Source: Croceicoccus sp. YJ47
GTDB taxonomy: Bacteria > Pseudomonadota > Alphaproteobacteria > Sphingomonadales > Sphingomonadaceae
Direction of reading: 5' to 3'
Assembly (NCBI RefSeq): GCF_016745095.1
Contig: NZ_CP067087.1
Coordinates: forward strand, 2,716,501 to 2,780,500
DNA: 64,000 nucleotides
The notes under the pieces were generated by a model. The model made no database searches and was not told the origin of the DNA. It saw only the letters and a list, made by a program, of their open reading frames with translations. A program made the position numbers and the translations under genes. Shown piece by piece: positions 1 to 8,123 of this stretch. Position 1 is the stretch's first letter, and each line of letters opens with the position of its first letter.

Positions 1-504
1 AAGGTCAGGGCGCGCGTCCCCGCGTCGCCGGGCGAACGGCGCAGCCATCTCGCCATCACCGCACAGCCGGCGGACGATGCCGGCTTCTCTCCCGCAGAGA
101 TCGCCCGCGTCAACCCGAGCTCCATTTCCGTCCGGGTGTCCAGCCTGTTCAGTGTCAGCATCCCGATCATCCTGCGCACCGGGGTCGACGCGGCGGGAGT
201 GACGATTGAATCGCTGCACATGGTTCGCGCCCGGCCGGAGGAGCGGCCGGTGCTTGCCTTCGATCTGGTGCGACAGGGGGATGGTTCGGTGTACGGCGAT
301 GTCGAGATCGTTGCCGGTTCCGGCAAGAACCGCGAGGTGCTTGAATCCATTCGCGGCATCGCCGTCTATCCGGAAATCGCCCGCCGCTCGGTTCGCGTTT
401 CACTTCCCGAAGATTCCGTGGGTCGCACCGTGCGCGTCGTCTATCGAAACCGGGAAAACGTCGCCGGCAACGAACTGGCCGCAACCGCGCTCAGCGTCCC
501 GTGA
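1..504 (+). CDS. PapD-like periplasmic pilus chaperone, 3' part (5' end outside window)
   Basis: The reading frame is open from the first base of the window and stops at 504, giving about 167 C-terminal residues. The segment SIPIILR, followed by a beta-rich region, fits the C-terminal part of the first Ig domain and the second Ig domain of PapD-type fimbrial chaperones, which cap and deliver pilus subunits to the usher in the periplasm. The main support is context: the stop overlaps the GTG start of an outer-membrane usher by four bases, and a DUF4402 subunit-like gene follows. The N-terminus with any signal peptide and the conserved Arg/Lys subunit-anchoring residues lies outside the window. 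Family assignment is moderately sure. The pilus type is inferred and has no single-letter class assigned. Confidence 0.7.
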   Translation, partial: KVRARVPASPGERRSHLAITAQPADDAGFSPAEIARVNPSSISVRVSSLFSVSIPIILRTGVDAAGVTIESLHMVRARPEERPVLAFDLVRQGDGSVYGDVEIVAGSGKNREVLESIRGIAVYPEIARRSVRVSLPEDSVGRTVRVVYRNRENVAGNELAATALSVP

Positions 505-3197
505 GACGGGCGTGGATGGCGGGTGGCGGCATGGTCCTCGCCCTCGCCGGAACGCCGGTTCTGGCTCAGCCGGTGTCCGCCACGCCCTTGCCGGCGCAGG
601 CGCCATGCCTTTCGGATGACAGCCTGCTCTGGCTCGAAGTGCGGGTCGGGACCGAATTGCTGGCCGATACGATGGACGCCTATCGCGCAGGCGACGAAAT
701 CTTCATCCCGCTCGGCCAACTCGCGCGTTTGCTCGATCTCTCGGTCCGGGTTTCGCCGGACGGGCTTTCGGCCGTGGGTGATCTGAAATCGCCCGCGGCA
801 CCCTTTGCCATCGATCTTGCCGCGATGACGGCGACCATCGGCACAAATCGACATCACCTCGATCGTGGGAGCGTGTGCGCCTTTTCCGGCGATCTGTATC
901 TTGCGACCGAGATCATCGAACGCGTGTTGCCCGTGCGTCTCCGTCTGCGCCCCGATGCGCAGCTGATGGAGATCGACCCGACCGCGCCGCTTCCCGTCAT
1001 GTTGCGCCGCGCGGTCGAGGATCGCCGCCGCCATCTGGATCAGAACGAGGCGAAGGGCGTCTCTCGCCGGATCGAGGATCCCTATCGCGCGATCACCGCG
1101 CCCACGCTCGCCTTTGCCGCTGGCATGCAAACCGCGCGCGGCTTTGCCGACGCGATGCAATGGGTCAATGTGCAGGCGGCGAGCGACCTTGCCTTTGCCG
1201 GGTTTCGCGGGGCTTTCGCGGCGAATTCGCGGGGTATGCGGACGGCGCGCCTGTTCCTCGAACGGGTGGATGCCGACAATCGCGCACTCGGTCCGCTCGG
1301 GGGGAGGCGCGTCGCGGTGGGCGATGTGAACACGCCCGATGCCCGGCTCGGCGCGCGGAGCGTTCCGGGGCGCGGGCTGTTCTACTCCACAAGCCCGTTG
1401 TCGCGCTTCGATTTTTCCGCGCCCGTCGTGCTGGAGGGGGATCTGCCCGCTGGTGAGGATGTCGAACTTTACGTCAATGGCGTCCTCCGGGCGAGCCAGG
1501 CCGATGAGGGGATCGGACGCTATCGCTTCGACGGGCTGACCCTGCCGATGGGCGACAATCTGGTGCGCCTCGTATTCTACGGCCCGCAGGGACAGATGCG
1601 CGAGGAAATCCGCCACGTCCCCCTCGGCGCGGGTCAGTTGCAGCAGGGCGAGAGCGTGTTCCAGGTCGGCATCGCGGAGGCGTTCAAGCCGGTCTATGGC
1701 TTCGCGCTTGCCAATTTCATGCAGGCCGAGGAAGGACCGCGCGTCACGGTCGGCCTGGATTACGGGCTGACGTCGGGTTTGACGGTCCATGCCGATGTGA
1801 TGCGGTATGACCCGTGGGGGGTGGGCACGCGGATCGCCGCGGCCGCCGGGGTCAAGACCATCGTCGCAAGGACCGGCGTGGATGCGATCGTCGCGTATGA
1901 TACGCGCGGCGGCCGGGCGGCGAGCCTGCTTGCCGCGACACGCCGGGGCAGCTTCGACTTGCGCGCGAGCCATTCGGAATATGCCGGCGGTTTCATCGAC
2001 GAAACGCGCGGACCCATCGGCTTTGCCCTTGGTGCGATCCGCCGGTCGAGCGAATTGCGGATGGGCGTCGCCGCGCCATTGCCGGGCGGAATGCTGCTGC
2101 CGCTGTCGTTCGATCTTCGCTATGCCGATTACGACGCCGACGGTGCGCGTCTCGATGCCAATATACGCGCGGGCGTGACGCTGGGCCGGGCCTATGTCAA
2201 TCTCCTGCTCAGCCGGCAACGCCGTGGAGGGCTGGTGGCGATCGACCGGAACGTCGCCGCGGCGGAGGCGATCGTTCCGCTGGCCGCGGCGGTGACGCTG
2301 CGGACGGGGCTCACCTATCGCCTGACCGACGGGGCGGGCGTCGAGCGCGCATTCATCGCCTCGCAATTCCGGAACCGGTTCGGCGAGTTCCAGATCGGCG
2401 CATCGCGCTACGACCGCGGGGTCGCCAGCACGCTTGTGGATTTCTCCCATCGTTACCGGATCGCGGGGGTGGATATCACCAGCTCTGGCGGGATGGAGCT
2501 TGGGAGTGGCGACTGGCGCGCGTCGCTGCAACTGTCCTTCGTGCTCGCGCCCGGCGGAACGCGGGGCGGTTATCGCCTTTCCTCGGCGAACGGCGCGATC
2601 GGCGGGCGGGGGGCGATCGACGCGTTCATCGACGCGAATGGCGATGGACGGCGACAGGATGGCGAGGTCGGCGTCAGTTCGCTTCGCGTTCATACGCCCG
2701 GGGGGATCGTTACCACCGATGCGGCCGGTTACGCCATTGCGGAGGCGCTTGGCGATTCGTCGCCCGCCCGCCTGCGCATCGACGCATCGCAGACCGACCA
2801 GCTTTATCTCGGCGGTGTGCCCGATGCGCTGATGCTGACCCCGCGGCAGGGGCGCACCGTCCCGATACGCATCGCGATGAGCTTCGCCTCCGAGATCGAG
2901 ATTCCGGTGTTTTTCGCAACCTCGGATGGCTTTCGCCCGATTGCCGCGATCCTGCTCGGACTTGTGCCGGAAGGTTCGGAGGGTTCGGGCCCGGTCATTG
3001 CGGCGCGCACGGGGCATGACGGCATTGCCATTTTCGGGGCCGTGCCGCCGGGGCGATACACATTGCGCATCGATCCCGAACAGGCCGCCCGGTTCGGCCT
3101 TCGCATGGATGAGGTGCCGGTGGTCGAGGTGCCAGCGTCGGGCGGCTACATGCTGCTCGACCGTGCCATTCTTCATGTTCAGGAAGGAACGGTCTGA
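501..3197 (+). CDS. Fimbrial outer-membrane usher protein
   Basis: An 898-residue protein with an N-terminal signal peptide (residues 1-22, ending VLAQP). The mature N-terminal part (LWLEVRVGTELL) resembles the usher N-terminal domain that receives chaperone-subunit complexes. The long middle part consists of alternating beta strands expected for the 24-stranded barrel, including a plug-like segment with YVNGVLRASQ. Near residues 709-722 lies DANGDGRRQDGE, a calcium-loop-like sequence of the kind found in SdrD/carboxypeptidase-regulatory beta domains, here in the C-terminal region. The start is GTG at 501, overlapping the chaperone stop as GTGA. The gene ends in an ATGT overlap with the DUF4402 gene, so all three genes are probably translated together. 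The length is normal for ushers (800-900). Function as assembly pore is inferred from family and context. Confidence 0.85.
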   Translation: MRRAWMAGGGMVLALAGTPVLAQPVSATPLPAQAPCLSDDSLLWLEVRVGTELLADTMDAYRAGDEIFIPLGQLARLLDLSVRVSPDGLSAVGDLKSPAAPFAIDLAAMTATIGTNRHHLDRGSVCAFSGDLYLATEIIERVLPVRLRLRPDAQLMEIDPTAPLPVMLRRAVEDRRRHLDQNEAKGVSRRIEDPYRAITAPTLAFAAGMQTARGFADAMQWVNVQAASDLAFAGFRGAFAANSRGMRTARLFLERVDADNRALGPLGGRRVAVGDVNTPDARLGARSVPGRGLFYSTSPLSRFDFSAPVVLEGDLPAGEDVELYVNGVLRASQADEGIGRYRFDGLTLPMGDNLVRLVFYGPQGQMREEIRHVPLGAGQLQQGESVFQVGIAEAFKPVYGFALANFMQAEEGPRVTVGLDYGLTSGLTVHADVMRYDPWGVGTRIAAAAGVKTIVARTGVDAIVAYDTRGGRAASLLAATRRGSFDLRASHSEYAGGFIDETRGPIGFALGAIRRSSELRMGVAAPLPGGMLLPLSFDLRYADYDADGARLDANIRAGVTLGRAYVNLLLSRQRRGGLVAIDRNVAAAEAIVPLAAAVTLRTGLTYRLTDGAGVERAFIASQFRNRFGEFQIGASRYDRGVASTLVDFSHRYRIAGVDITSSGGMELGSGDWRASLQLSFVLAPGGTRGGYRLSSANGAIGGRGAIDAFIDANGDGRRQDGEVGVSSLRVHTPGGIVTTDAAGYAIAEALGDSSPARLRIDASQTDQLYLGGVPDALMLTPRQGRTVPIRIAMSFASEIEIPVFFATSDGFRPIAAILLGLVPEGSEGSGPVIAARTGHDGIAIFGAVPPGRYTLRIDPEQAARFGLRMDEVPVVEVPASGGYMLLDRAILHVQEGTV

Positions 3198-3728
3198 TGT
3201 CCCGGTTTGTGATGTGGCTTCTGCTGCCCGCGGCGATGGTGCTCGGCTGCGTCTCGCCCGCGAAGGCGCAGATTTCGGTGGTGTTTCAGACCGGCGTCGC
3301 GCCGCAGCTTGGCGAGATCATTGCCGGTACCGTGCCCACGACGTTCCGCATCGCGCCATCGGGACAGGTGACGCGCGTGTCGGGCGACGCCATCCGGCTC
3401 AGCACGGCGCCGGTGGCTGTGCCCCGCATGATGATATCGTGCCGCGCGCTCAACCTCTCGAACCTGTGTCTTATCCGCTATGTCCGCATTACCATCGTGC
3501 CGCAGACGCAGCATGCCGCATCGCGCATCACCATGTTCTATCCGGGGCAACTTGCGGGGGCGAGCTTTCGCAACGGTCCGCCGCCGGCCGGAAGCTCGCT
3601 CGATTTTCAGCTCAATCCGATGGGGCGTGGGCGACACGACGCTGAGCCTCGCGATGGATGTGGTGGTGGAGCCGGGCTATACCGGCCCCGCGACCTTCGC
3701 GTACAACGTGGGCGTCGCCTTCGATTAA
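3197..3728 (+). pseudogene. DUF4402-type pilus subunit, broken by a +1 frameshift
   Basis: The gene starts at an ATG overlapping the usher stop and encodes a signal peptide (MSRFVMWLLLPAAMVLGCV, ending near AKAQ) and a beta-rich domain. After the residues SLDFQLNPMG the frame runs into unrelated residues, while the next frame continues with VGDTTLSLAMDVVVEPGY and ends FAYNVGVAFD, a normal DUF4402 C-terminus. Removing one G from the GGGG run at 3622-3625 restores a single 176-residue protein. DUF4402 proteins occur with chaperone-usher genes and probably form the fibre or its adhesin; that role is inferred. The break may be a sequencing error, a recent mutation or a phase-variable tract. The tract is short for phase variation. 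Confidence 0.75.
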
Positions 3729-3735
3729 GACAGGA

Positions 3736-4386
3736 TCAGACGGGGAGCCGGGTGCCGGGCGTATCGCCGGATGCGCGGATGTCGCCGGTATCGCCGGAAA
3801 GCCGCCGCCGGAACAGCGACTTTACCAACCAGCTTTCCAGTATGCGGCCCACGACATAGAGCGCCGCGAAGATGCCGGCAAAGATATAGGCGGCCGTCGG
3901 CTTGGGCCCCTTGTCCTCTTCCGCGTCGTCGGCGCTCGGCTTTTCGGGCACCGGGGCACCGAGTGCGGCGTCGATGAAATGCTGCGGCAGATCTTCGTCC
4001 TCGGCCTTTTCCTTTTTATCGCTCTCCTCGGCCTTTGCGGCGTTCGCCTCGTACTGACCGATGAGCACGGTCACCTGTGCGATGGCGAGGAAGAGCAGCG
4101 GCGCGAGGAAGCAATAGAGCAAAGCCCGGCTCTTCATGTTGTAGCGCAGCGCGCGTCCGCCCGGACCCGCCTCGACACGCAGGGTTCCGCCATCGAAGAT
4201 CGAAAGCTTGTCCTGCGCTTCCTGATCCTTTTTGTGAAAGGTCAGCGTGTCGCCGTCGCGCCGATGCGTGGTGCCCCGCGTCGCGAACAGAGGGTCGAGC
4301 CGCGTGAAGGCCTCTTCGGCGTCCTGGCCGGGGCGGAGCGGCACGCTGCCCCGGATGTGCCAGATGCTGTCGATCATGGATTTCAT
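3736..4386 (-). CDS. Uncharacterised two-segment membrane protein
   Basis: A 216-residue protein I do not recognise. The first roughly 90 residues are soluble and beta-rich, with an amphipathic stretch rich in charged residues. A hydrophobic segment follows (YCFLAPLLFLAIAQVTVLI, about residues 90-108), then a highly charged acidic/lysine-rich linker (AKAEESDKKEKAEDEDLP). A second hydrophobic segment (AAYIFAGIFAALYVVGRIL) lies near residue 175, with a basic tail. This gives two membrane spans separated by about 60 hydrophilic residues. A second ATG lies 9 bases downstream and is an equally good start. It lies 53 bases downstream of the sterol desaturase-like gene on the same strand and may be co-transcribed. 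No function is proposed. Confidence 0.6.
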   Translation of the reverse strand: MKSMIDSIWHIRGSVPLRPGQDAEEAFTRLDPLFATRGTTHRRDGDTLTFHKKDQEAQDKLSIFDGGTLRVEAGPGGRALRYNMKSRALLYCFLAPLLFLAIAQVTVLIGQYEANAAKAEESDKKEKAEDEDLPQHFIDAALGAPVPEKPSADDAEEDKGPKPTAAYIFAGIFAALYVVGRILESWLVKSLFRRRLSGDTGDIRASGDTPGTRLPV

Positions 4387-4439
4387 GGGCGTTTATCCTT
4401 TTGCGCGCAAACGTCGGCGGGACGGGGCGGCGATCGCCC

Positions 4440-5453
4440 TCATTCGGCGGGAACGGCGGTTTCGCGCTGACCGGGGAAGCGCTCGCGAAATGCCTTCCAC
4501 CCTTCGGTAAAGGGATAGACCATGGTTTCGCGGATCGACATCGGGCGGCCGCCTTCCATGCCGAGCAGTTCCGCCTCGCCGTCGATGGCCGTGCCGAACA
4601 TGCGGTCGATGATGATCCAGGTGGCCGAGTAATTGCTCCGGCTCGCTTCGTAATCCTGCGAGTGGTGGACGCTGTGATGCTCCGTCGTGTTGAAGAGGAA
4701 GCGCCACCAATTGGGCGTGTTGAAGCGCACGTTGACATGCTGATAGATCGAGACGGCGATGCCGAGCGACCCGGCCAGCAGCGCGGCGCGCGGCAGGAAG
4801 TTGAAGAACCCCCCAATGCCGAGGCCGATCAGAAACAGTTCGATCGGGTTGCCGACCGCGCCCTTGTTGATGTTGAGCTGCGTGATGTAGTGATGCGGCG
4901 CATGGGTCAGCCAAAGCGGGAACCAGTTGTGCATGCCGCGATGCATCCAGTACTGCCCGAAATCGAAGATGAACGAGATCAGGAACGCCTGAAGCAGGAG
5001 GGGCAGGCCCATGAACCACAGGAACTTGTCCCATTCGAACACGCCTTGCACCGCTTCGGTCATGAAGCCGGAGCCGAAATAGCTGCCCGCAAGGCTGACG
5101 ACCGTATAGCCGATGCCGACATAGAACAGGTCGGTCGCCGCTTCCTTCCACGTCAGCCGCCAGCTTGTGAACCGCGGGCTCACCCATTCGAGCGCGAGCA
5201 GCAGCGCCTTGAACCCGATGCCGAGGTAGATCGCCGTTTCCGCCGTCGCGAGCGAATTGGGCGCGTAATACCAGAACGCGATGAGCGCGAACAGCATGAC
5301 CGGCTGAAACCAGGTGAAGACGAATTGCTTGATCGGTCCGCCCTCGACCCGAGGGAGGTTTTCCCAGCCGATGGTAACCGGCGCCTCGGTGCCGATCATC
5401 CTGTTTCCTACGCGCGTTCCGTTCATGTCATCTACCTTGGTGACTGCATTCAT
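4440..5453 (-). CDS. Sterol desaturase / fatty acid hydroxylase family membrane di-iron enzyme
   Basis: A 337-residue integral membrane protein with several hydrophobic segments and all three histidine clusters of the fatty acid hydroxylase superfamily in order: WMHRGMHN, HAPHHYITQ and EHHSVHH. These histidines bind the di-iron centre that oxidises lipid or sterol C-H bonds with O2. The final motif is followed by SNYSATWIIIDRMFGT, typical of sphingomonad members annotated as sterol desaturase. The start was placed at ATG 5453 (MNAVTK) because the upstream in-frame extension shows no conserved features; the ribosome site there is weak. Substrate cannot be told from sequence: carotenoid, sterol or lipid hydroxylation are all possible. 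It lies downstream of the response regulator with a 107-base gap. Confidence 0.85.
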   Translation of the reverse strand: MNAVTKVDDMNGTRVGNRMIGTEAPVTIGWENLPRVEGGPIKQFVFTWFQPVMLFALIAFWYYAPNSLATAETAIYLGIGFKALLLALEWVSPRFTSWRLTWKEAATDLFYVGIGYTVVSLAGSYFGSGFMTEAVQGVFEWDKFLWFMGLPLLLQAFLISFIFDFGQYWMHRGMHNWFPLWLTHAPHHYITQLNINKGAVGNPIELFLIGLGIGGFFNFLPRAALLAGSLGIAVSIYQHVNVRFNTPNWWRFLFNTTEHHSVHHSQDYEASRSNYSATWIIIDRMFGTAIDGEAELLGMEGGRPMSIRETMVYPFTEGWKAFRERFPGQRETAVPAE

Positions 5454-5560
5454 GGTGCCATTTTCGCGTCCGGGGACAGCGATGCGGCACTGCACAAATG
5501 GTAAAGGGAACAAGAGGGTGCGCGTAAGTGTTCAAATGACGTATGCCCCTGTTGCGCCCG

Positions 5561-6499
5561 CTATCCGGCGAGGATGCGCATGGCATGGGCGGTCGCTGCC
5601 GCGCGGGTTTCGACGCCCAGTTTCGTGAACACCTGTTGCAGATGCTTGTTCACCGTGCGGGGGCTGATTTCGAGGATTTCGCTGATGGTGCGGTTCGATT
5701 TTCCGCGCGTCACCCAGAGCAATACTTCCGCCTCGCGCGGGGTGAGGGCGGCCTGTTTCTGCAGGAGAGCGGCCTCCGCGCCTTCGCGAATCTCGGTCAG
5801 GCGGACGAGGATTTCGCCGCTCTCGCCGCGTTCGCTGCCGCGGGTGCCCTCCATCGTGGCGAGTTCGATCTCGAACGTGTCGAAGGGCGCGCGGATCGAA
5901 CGGCCCGGCCCCGCAGGGTCGTGGAGCAAGCGTGCGGCCGCGGCCCGCAATCCATCGGGCAGGCGCGATTGCGCACTGCTCCAGGCCGGATCGACGAGGA
6001 GAAGGAGGCTCTCGGCCTGCGGCGTGCACCACAGCAATGTGGCCTCGCTGTCGAGCGCGAGGACATGGCGCCCCGCCACGTCGAGCGCGCGCTGCGACCG
6101 ATGCGACATGCGCGCATTGGCGAGATGGACGCGGATGCGCGCCATCAATTCGTCCAGCACGACGGGCTTGCGCACATAATCGACGCCGCCACATTCCAGC
6201 GCCATGATCGCATGTTGCGGTTCGCTCAACCCCGTCATGAAGATGACGGGCAGGTGGGCGAGCGCGGGATCGCGCTTGATCCGGGCCGTCGTCTCGAACC
6301 CGTCGAGCCCCGGCATCACCGCGTCCATCAACACGAGATCGGGCACCGTATGGCACAGCAGGTCGAGCGCGGCCTCGCCGCTTGTCGCGACGAGCGGCGT
6401 CATCCCCTCCTGATCCAGCATGTCGACCAGAAACCGCAGCGAGTCCGGCGTATCGTCCACGACCAGGATCCGGTCCCGCCGGGAAATGTATTCCGTCAT
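5561..6499 (-). CDS. Response regulator: REC domain, degenerate middle region, LuxR-type HTH
   Basis: A 312-residue protein. Residues 10-125 form a receiver domain (ILVVDDTPDS; phosphoacceptor Asp59 in LVLMDAVMPG; Lys in VRKPV). The middle section (about 130-235) contains AGRHVLALDSEATLLWCTP and looks like a small PAS-like domain. Residues 245-305 form a LuxR/FixJ helix-turn-helix (LTPREAEVLLWVTRGKSNRTI, ISPRTVNKHL). The ATG at 6499 overlaps the stop of the hybrid kinase gene by four bases, so the two form one two-component system. Kinase/regulator pairs like this are known beside urea carboxylase clusters; here the pair follows allophanate hydrolase on the same strand. That it controls the nitrogen genes is inference. 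Confidence 0.88.
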   Translation of the reverse strand: MTEYISRRDRILVVDDTPDSLRFLVDMLDQEGMTPLVATSGEAALDLLCHTVPDLVLMDAVMPGLDGFETTARIKRDPALAHLPVIFMTGLSEPQHAIMALECGGVDYVRKPVVLDELMARIRVHLANARMSHRSQRALDVAGRHVLALDSEATLLWCTPQAESLLLLVDPAWSSAQSRLPDGLRAAAARLLHDPAGPGRSIRAPFDTFEIELATMEGTRGSERGESGEILVRLTEIREGAEAALLQKQAALTPREAEVLLWVTRGKSNRTISEILEISPRTVNKHLQQVFTKLGVETRAAATAHAMRILAG

Positions 6500-8010
6500 C
6501 GCGATGCCCCTTCGGCAGCGATGCGAGCCAGCGCGGCAAGATCGAACGCATCCAGTGCATCGCGCATCCGGTCGGTCCGCGTCGCGGCATCGGGGGCCAG
6601 CGCGGCGAAATCGGCGATCCGCTGTTCGAGCGCGCGGACATCGCCGCTGCGTGCAAGATGCGCGATCCGGGACAGGCAGGCCGCGGCATCGCCGACCGCC
6701 GGCGCCCCGTCCGCTTCCGGTATCGGGGCGGGCGCTGGCGGTGTCCCATCCGCATCGGTCCATTCGATGCCGAGCTGCTGCGCCACGAGATCGAGCAGGC
6801 TGGCAAAGTCGAAGGGTTTCAAAAGGAAACCGTCATTCGCGGCCCGGCCATCGCCGCCGCCGTCCCGTTCATGCGCGTTGGCCGATACCATCACGATGCG
6901 CATCGCGTCCCCGTGCTGCGCGCGCAAGATTTCCGCCGTGTCCCATCCGGTGCGGCCCGGCATCGATATGTCGAGCAGGACGAGCGCCGGCGGGCGGCGT
7001 CCGGCCATCGCGATCGCATCCTCGCCATGGGCCGCGACGGCAATGTCGAAGCCCAGCGGTTCGAGCAGCCCCTCGACCATTTCCGCCTGCTCCGCGTCGT
7101 CGTCGACGATGAGAATGCGGCGGCGGCCTTCGCCCGGTCCCGCGTCGCTATAGCCGGCGATGCGGGCGGTCGGCGCCGGGCCCGCCGGCGGGGAGGGCGG
7201 CTGCGACAGCATCATGCGCACCGTGAACCGGCTTCCCGCGCCGGGCGTGCTTTCCACCGCGATGTCGCCGCCCATCATGTGCACCAGCGCGCGGGTGATC
7301 GACAGGCCGAGCCCCGCCCCCGGCGCGAGGGCGGCGCGCGTTTCGTCGCCACGCTCGAACGGATCGAAAATGCGGGCGCAATCCGCGGGCGCAATGCCGA
7401 TGCCGGTATCGCGCACCTCGAAGGTTGCGACATCGCTGCGGTACTGCACCGCCAGCGTCACGGAGCCATCTTTCGTGAATTTGATCGCGTTGGACAACAG
7501 GTTGATGAGCACCTGACGCAGCCGTTTCGCATCGCCGCGCACGAATTCGGGCAGGGTATCGGGCCGTTCGAGATTGAGCGAAAGCCCCCGGGCGCGGGCC
7601 TGCGGCTCGAACATGGCGATCATCTGGTCGAGCAGGGCGGGAAAGCGGATCGCCTCACGCTGAAGCCGAAGGACACCGTTCTCCACCTGCGAAAGGTCGA
7701 GCAGACCCTCGACCAGATTGGTCAGATGCTCGCATGATCGCCGGATGATCTGCGCCGCGCGCATCGCATCGCGCCCCTCCTTGCGCTCCAGCAATTGCGC
7801 ATGGCCATATATCGCATTGAGGGGCGAGCGGATTTCATGGCTGAGGCTGGCGAGGAAGCGGCTCTTCGCCTCGTTCGCGGACTGGGCGCGGCGGGCCTCC
7901 TGCGACAGCCGGGCGTTTTCCGCCTCGAGCGCGGCAATGCGGCGCGATGGTGCATCATCGCCCACGTGCCCCGCCGGGTCCGTCTCCCTGGAATGGCCTG
8001 TCACCGTCAT
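6496..8010 (-). CDS. Cytoplasmic hybrid sensor histidine kinase with C-terminal receiver
   Basis: A 504-residue protein without a transmembrane segment. Residues 22-50 form a coiled coil (IAALEAENARLSQEARR). The HisKA domain has phosphoacceptor His58 in SHEIRSPLNAI, the ATP-binding domain has an N box near 170-180 (NLLSNAIKFT) and G boxes at DTGIGI (201-206) and GAGLGLS (231-237). A receiver domain starts at 298 (RILIVDDD) with Asp347 in LLDISMPG. A helical tail of about 90 residues follows. There is no recognisable input domain, so the coiled coil or a partner must bring the signal. It overlaps the response regulator by four bases. It lies 113 bases behind allophanate hydrolase, separated from it by a GC-rich hairpin. 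Confidence 0.88.
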   Translation of the reverse strand: MTVTGHSRETDPAGHVGDDAPSRRIAALEAENARLSQEARRAQSANEAKSRFLASLSHEIRSPLNAIYGHAQLLERKEGRDAMRAAQIIRRSCEHLTNLVEGLLDLSQVENGVLRLQREAIRFPALLDQMIAMFEPQARARGLSLNLERPDTLPEFVRGDAKRLRQVLINLLSNAIKFTKDGSVTLAVQYRSDVATFEVRDTGIGIAPADCARIFDPFERGDETRAALAPGAGLGLSITRALVHMMGGDIAVESTPGAGSRFTVRMMLSQPPSPPAGPAPTARIAGYSDAGPGEGRRRILIVDDDAEQAEMVEGLLEPLGFDIAVAAHGEDAIAMAGRRPPALVLLDISMPGRTGWDTAEILRAQHGDAMRIVMVSANAHERDGGGDGRAANDGFLLKPFDFASLLDLVAQQLGIEWTDADGTPPAPAPIPEADGAPAVGDAAACLSRIAHLARSGDVRALEQRIADFAALAPDAATRTDRMRDALDAFDLAALARIAAEGASR

Positions 8011-8068
8011 CCCGCCAGCCTTAGCGCCCGCCGGGCAGGAGGCAATCGCGGGTTAGGCCGCAATGCCG

Positions 8069-8097
8069 GGGCCGCTTGCACGGCGCCGGTGCGGCCC
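8069..8097. terminator. GC-rich hairpin between allophanate hydrolase and the kinase gene
   Basis: GGGCCGC (8069-8075) pairs with GCGGCCC (8091-8097) around a 15-base loop that is itself partly self-complementary. It lies between the allophanate hydrolase stop and the kinase start. There is no T tract, so it could be a weak terminator, an mRNA-stabilising end or a chance feature of GC-rich DNA. Confidence 0.3.
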
Positions 8098-8123
8098 GCG
8101 TGGCTGAATGACGCCGGCGCCAT

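Noticed and set aside
441-3176. A 911-codon open frame antisense to the usher gene
   Set aside because: It is a by-product of GC-rich codon use; the plus-strand usher has a signal peptide, family motifs and start/stop overlaps with neighbours.
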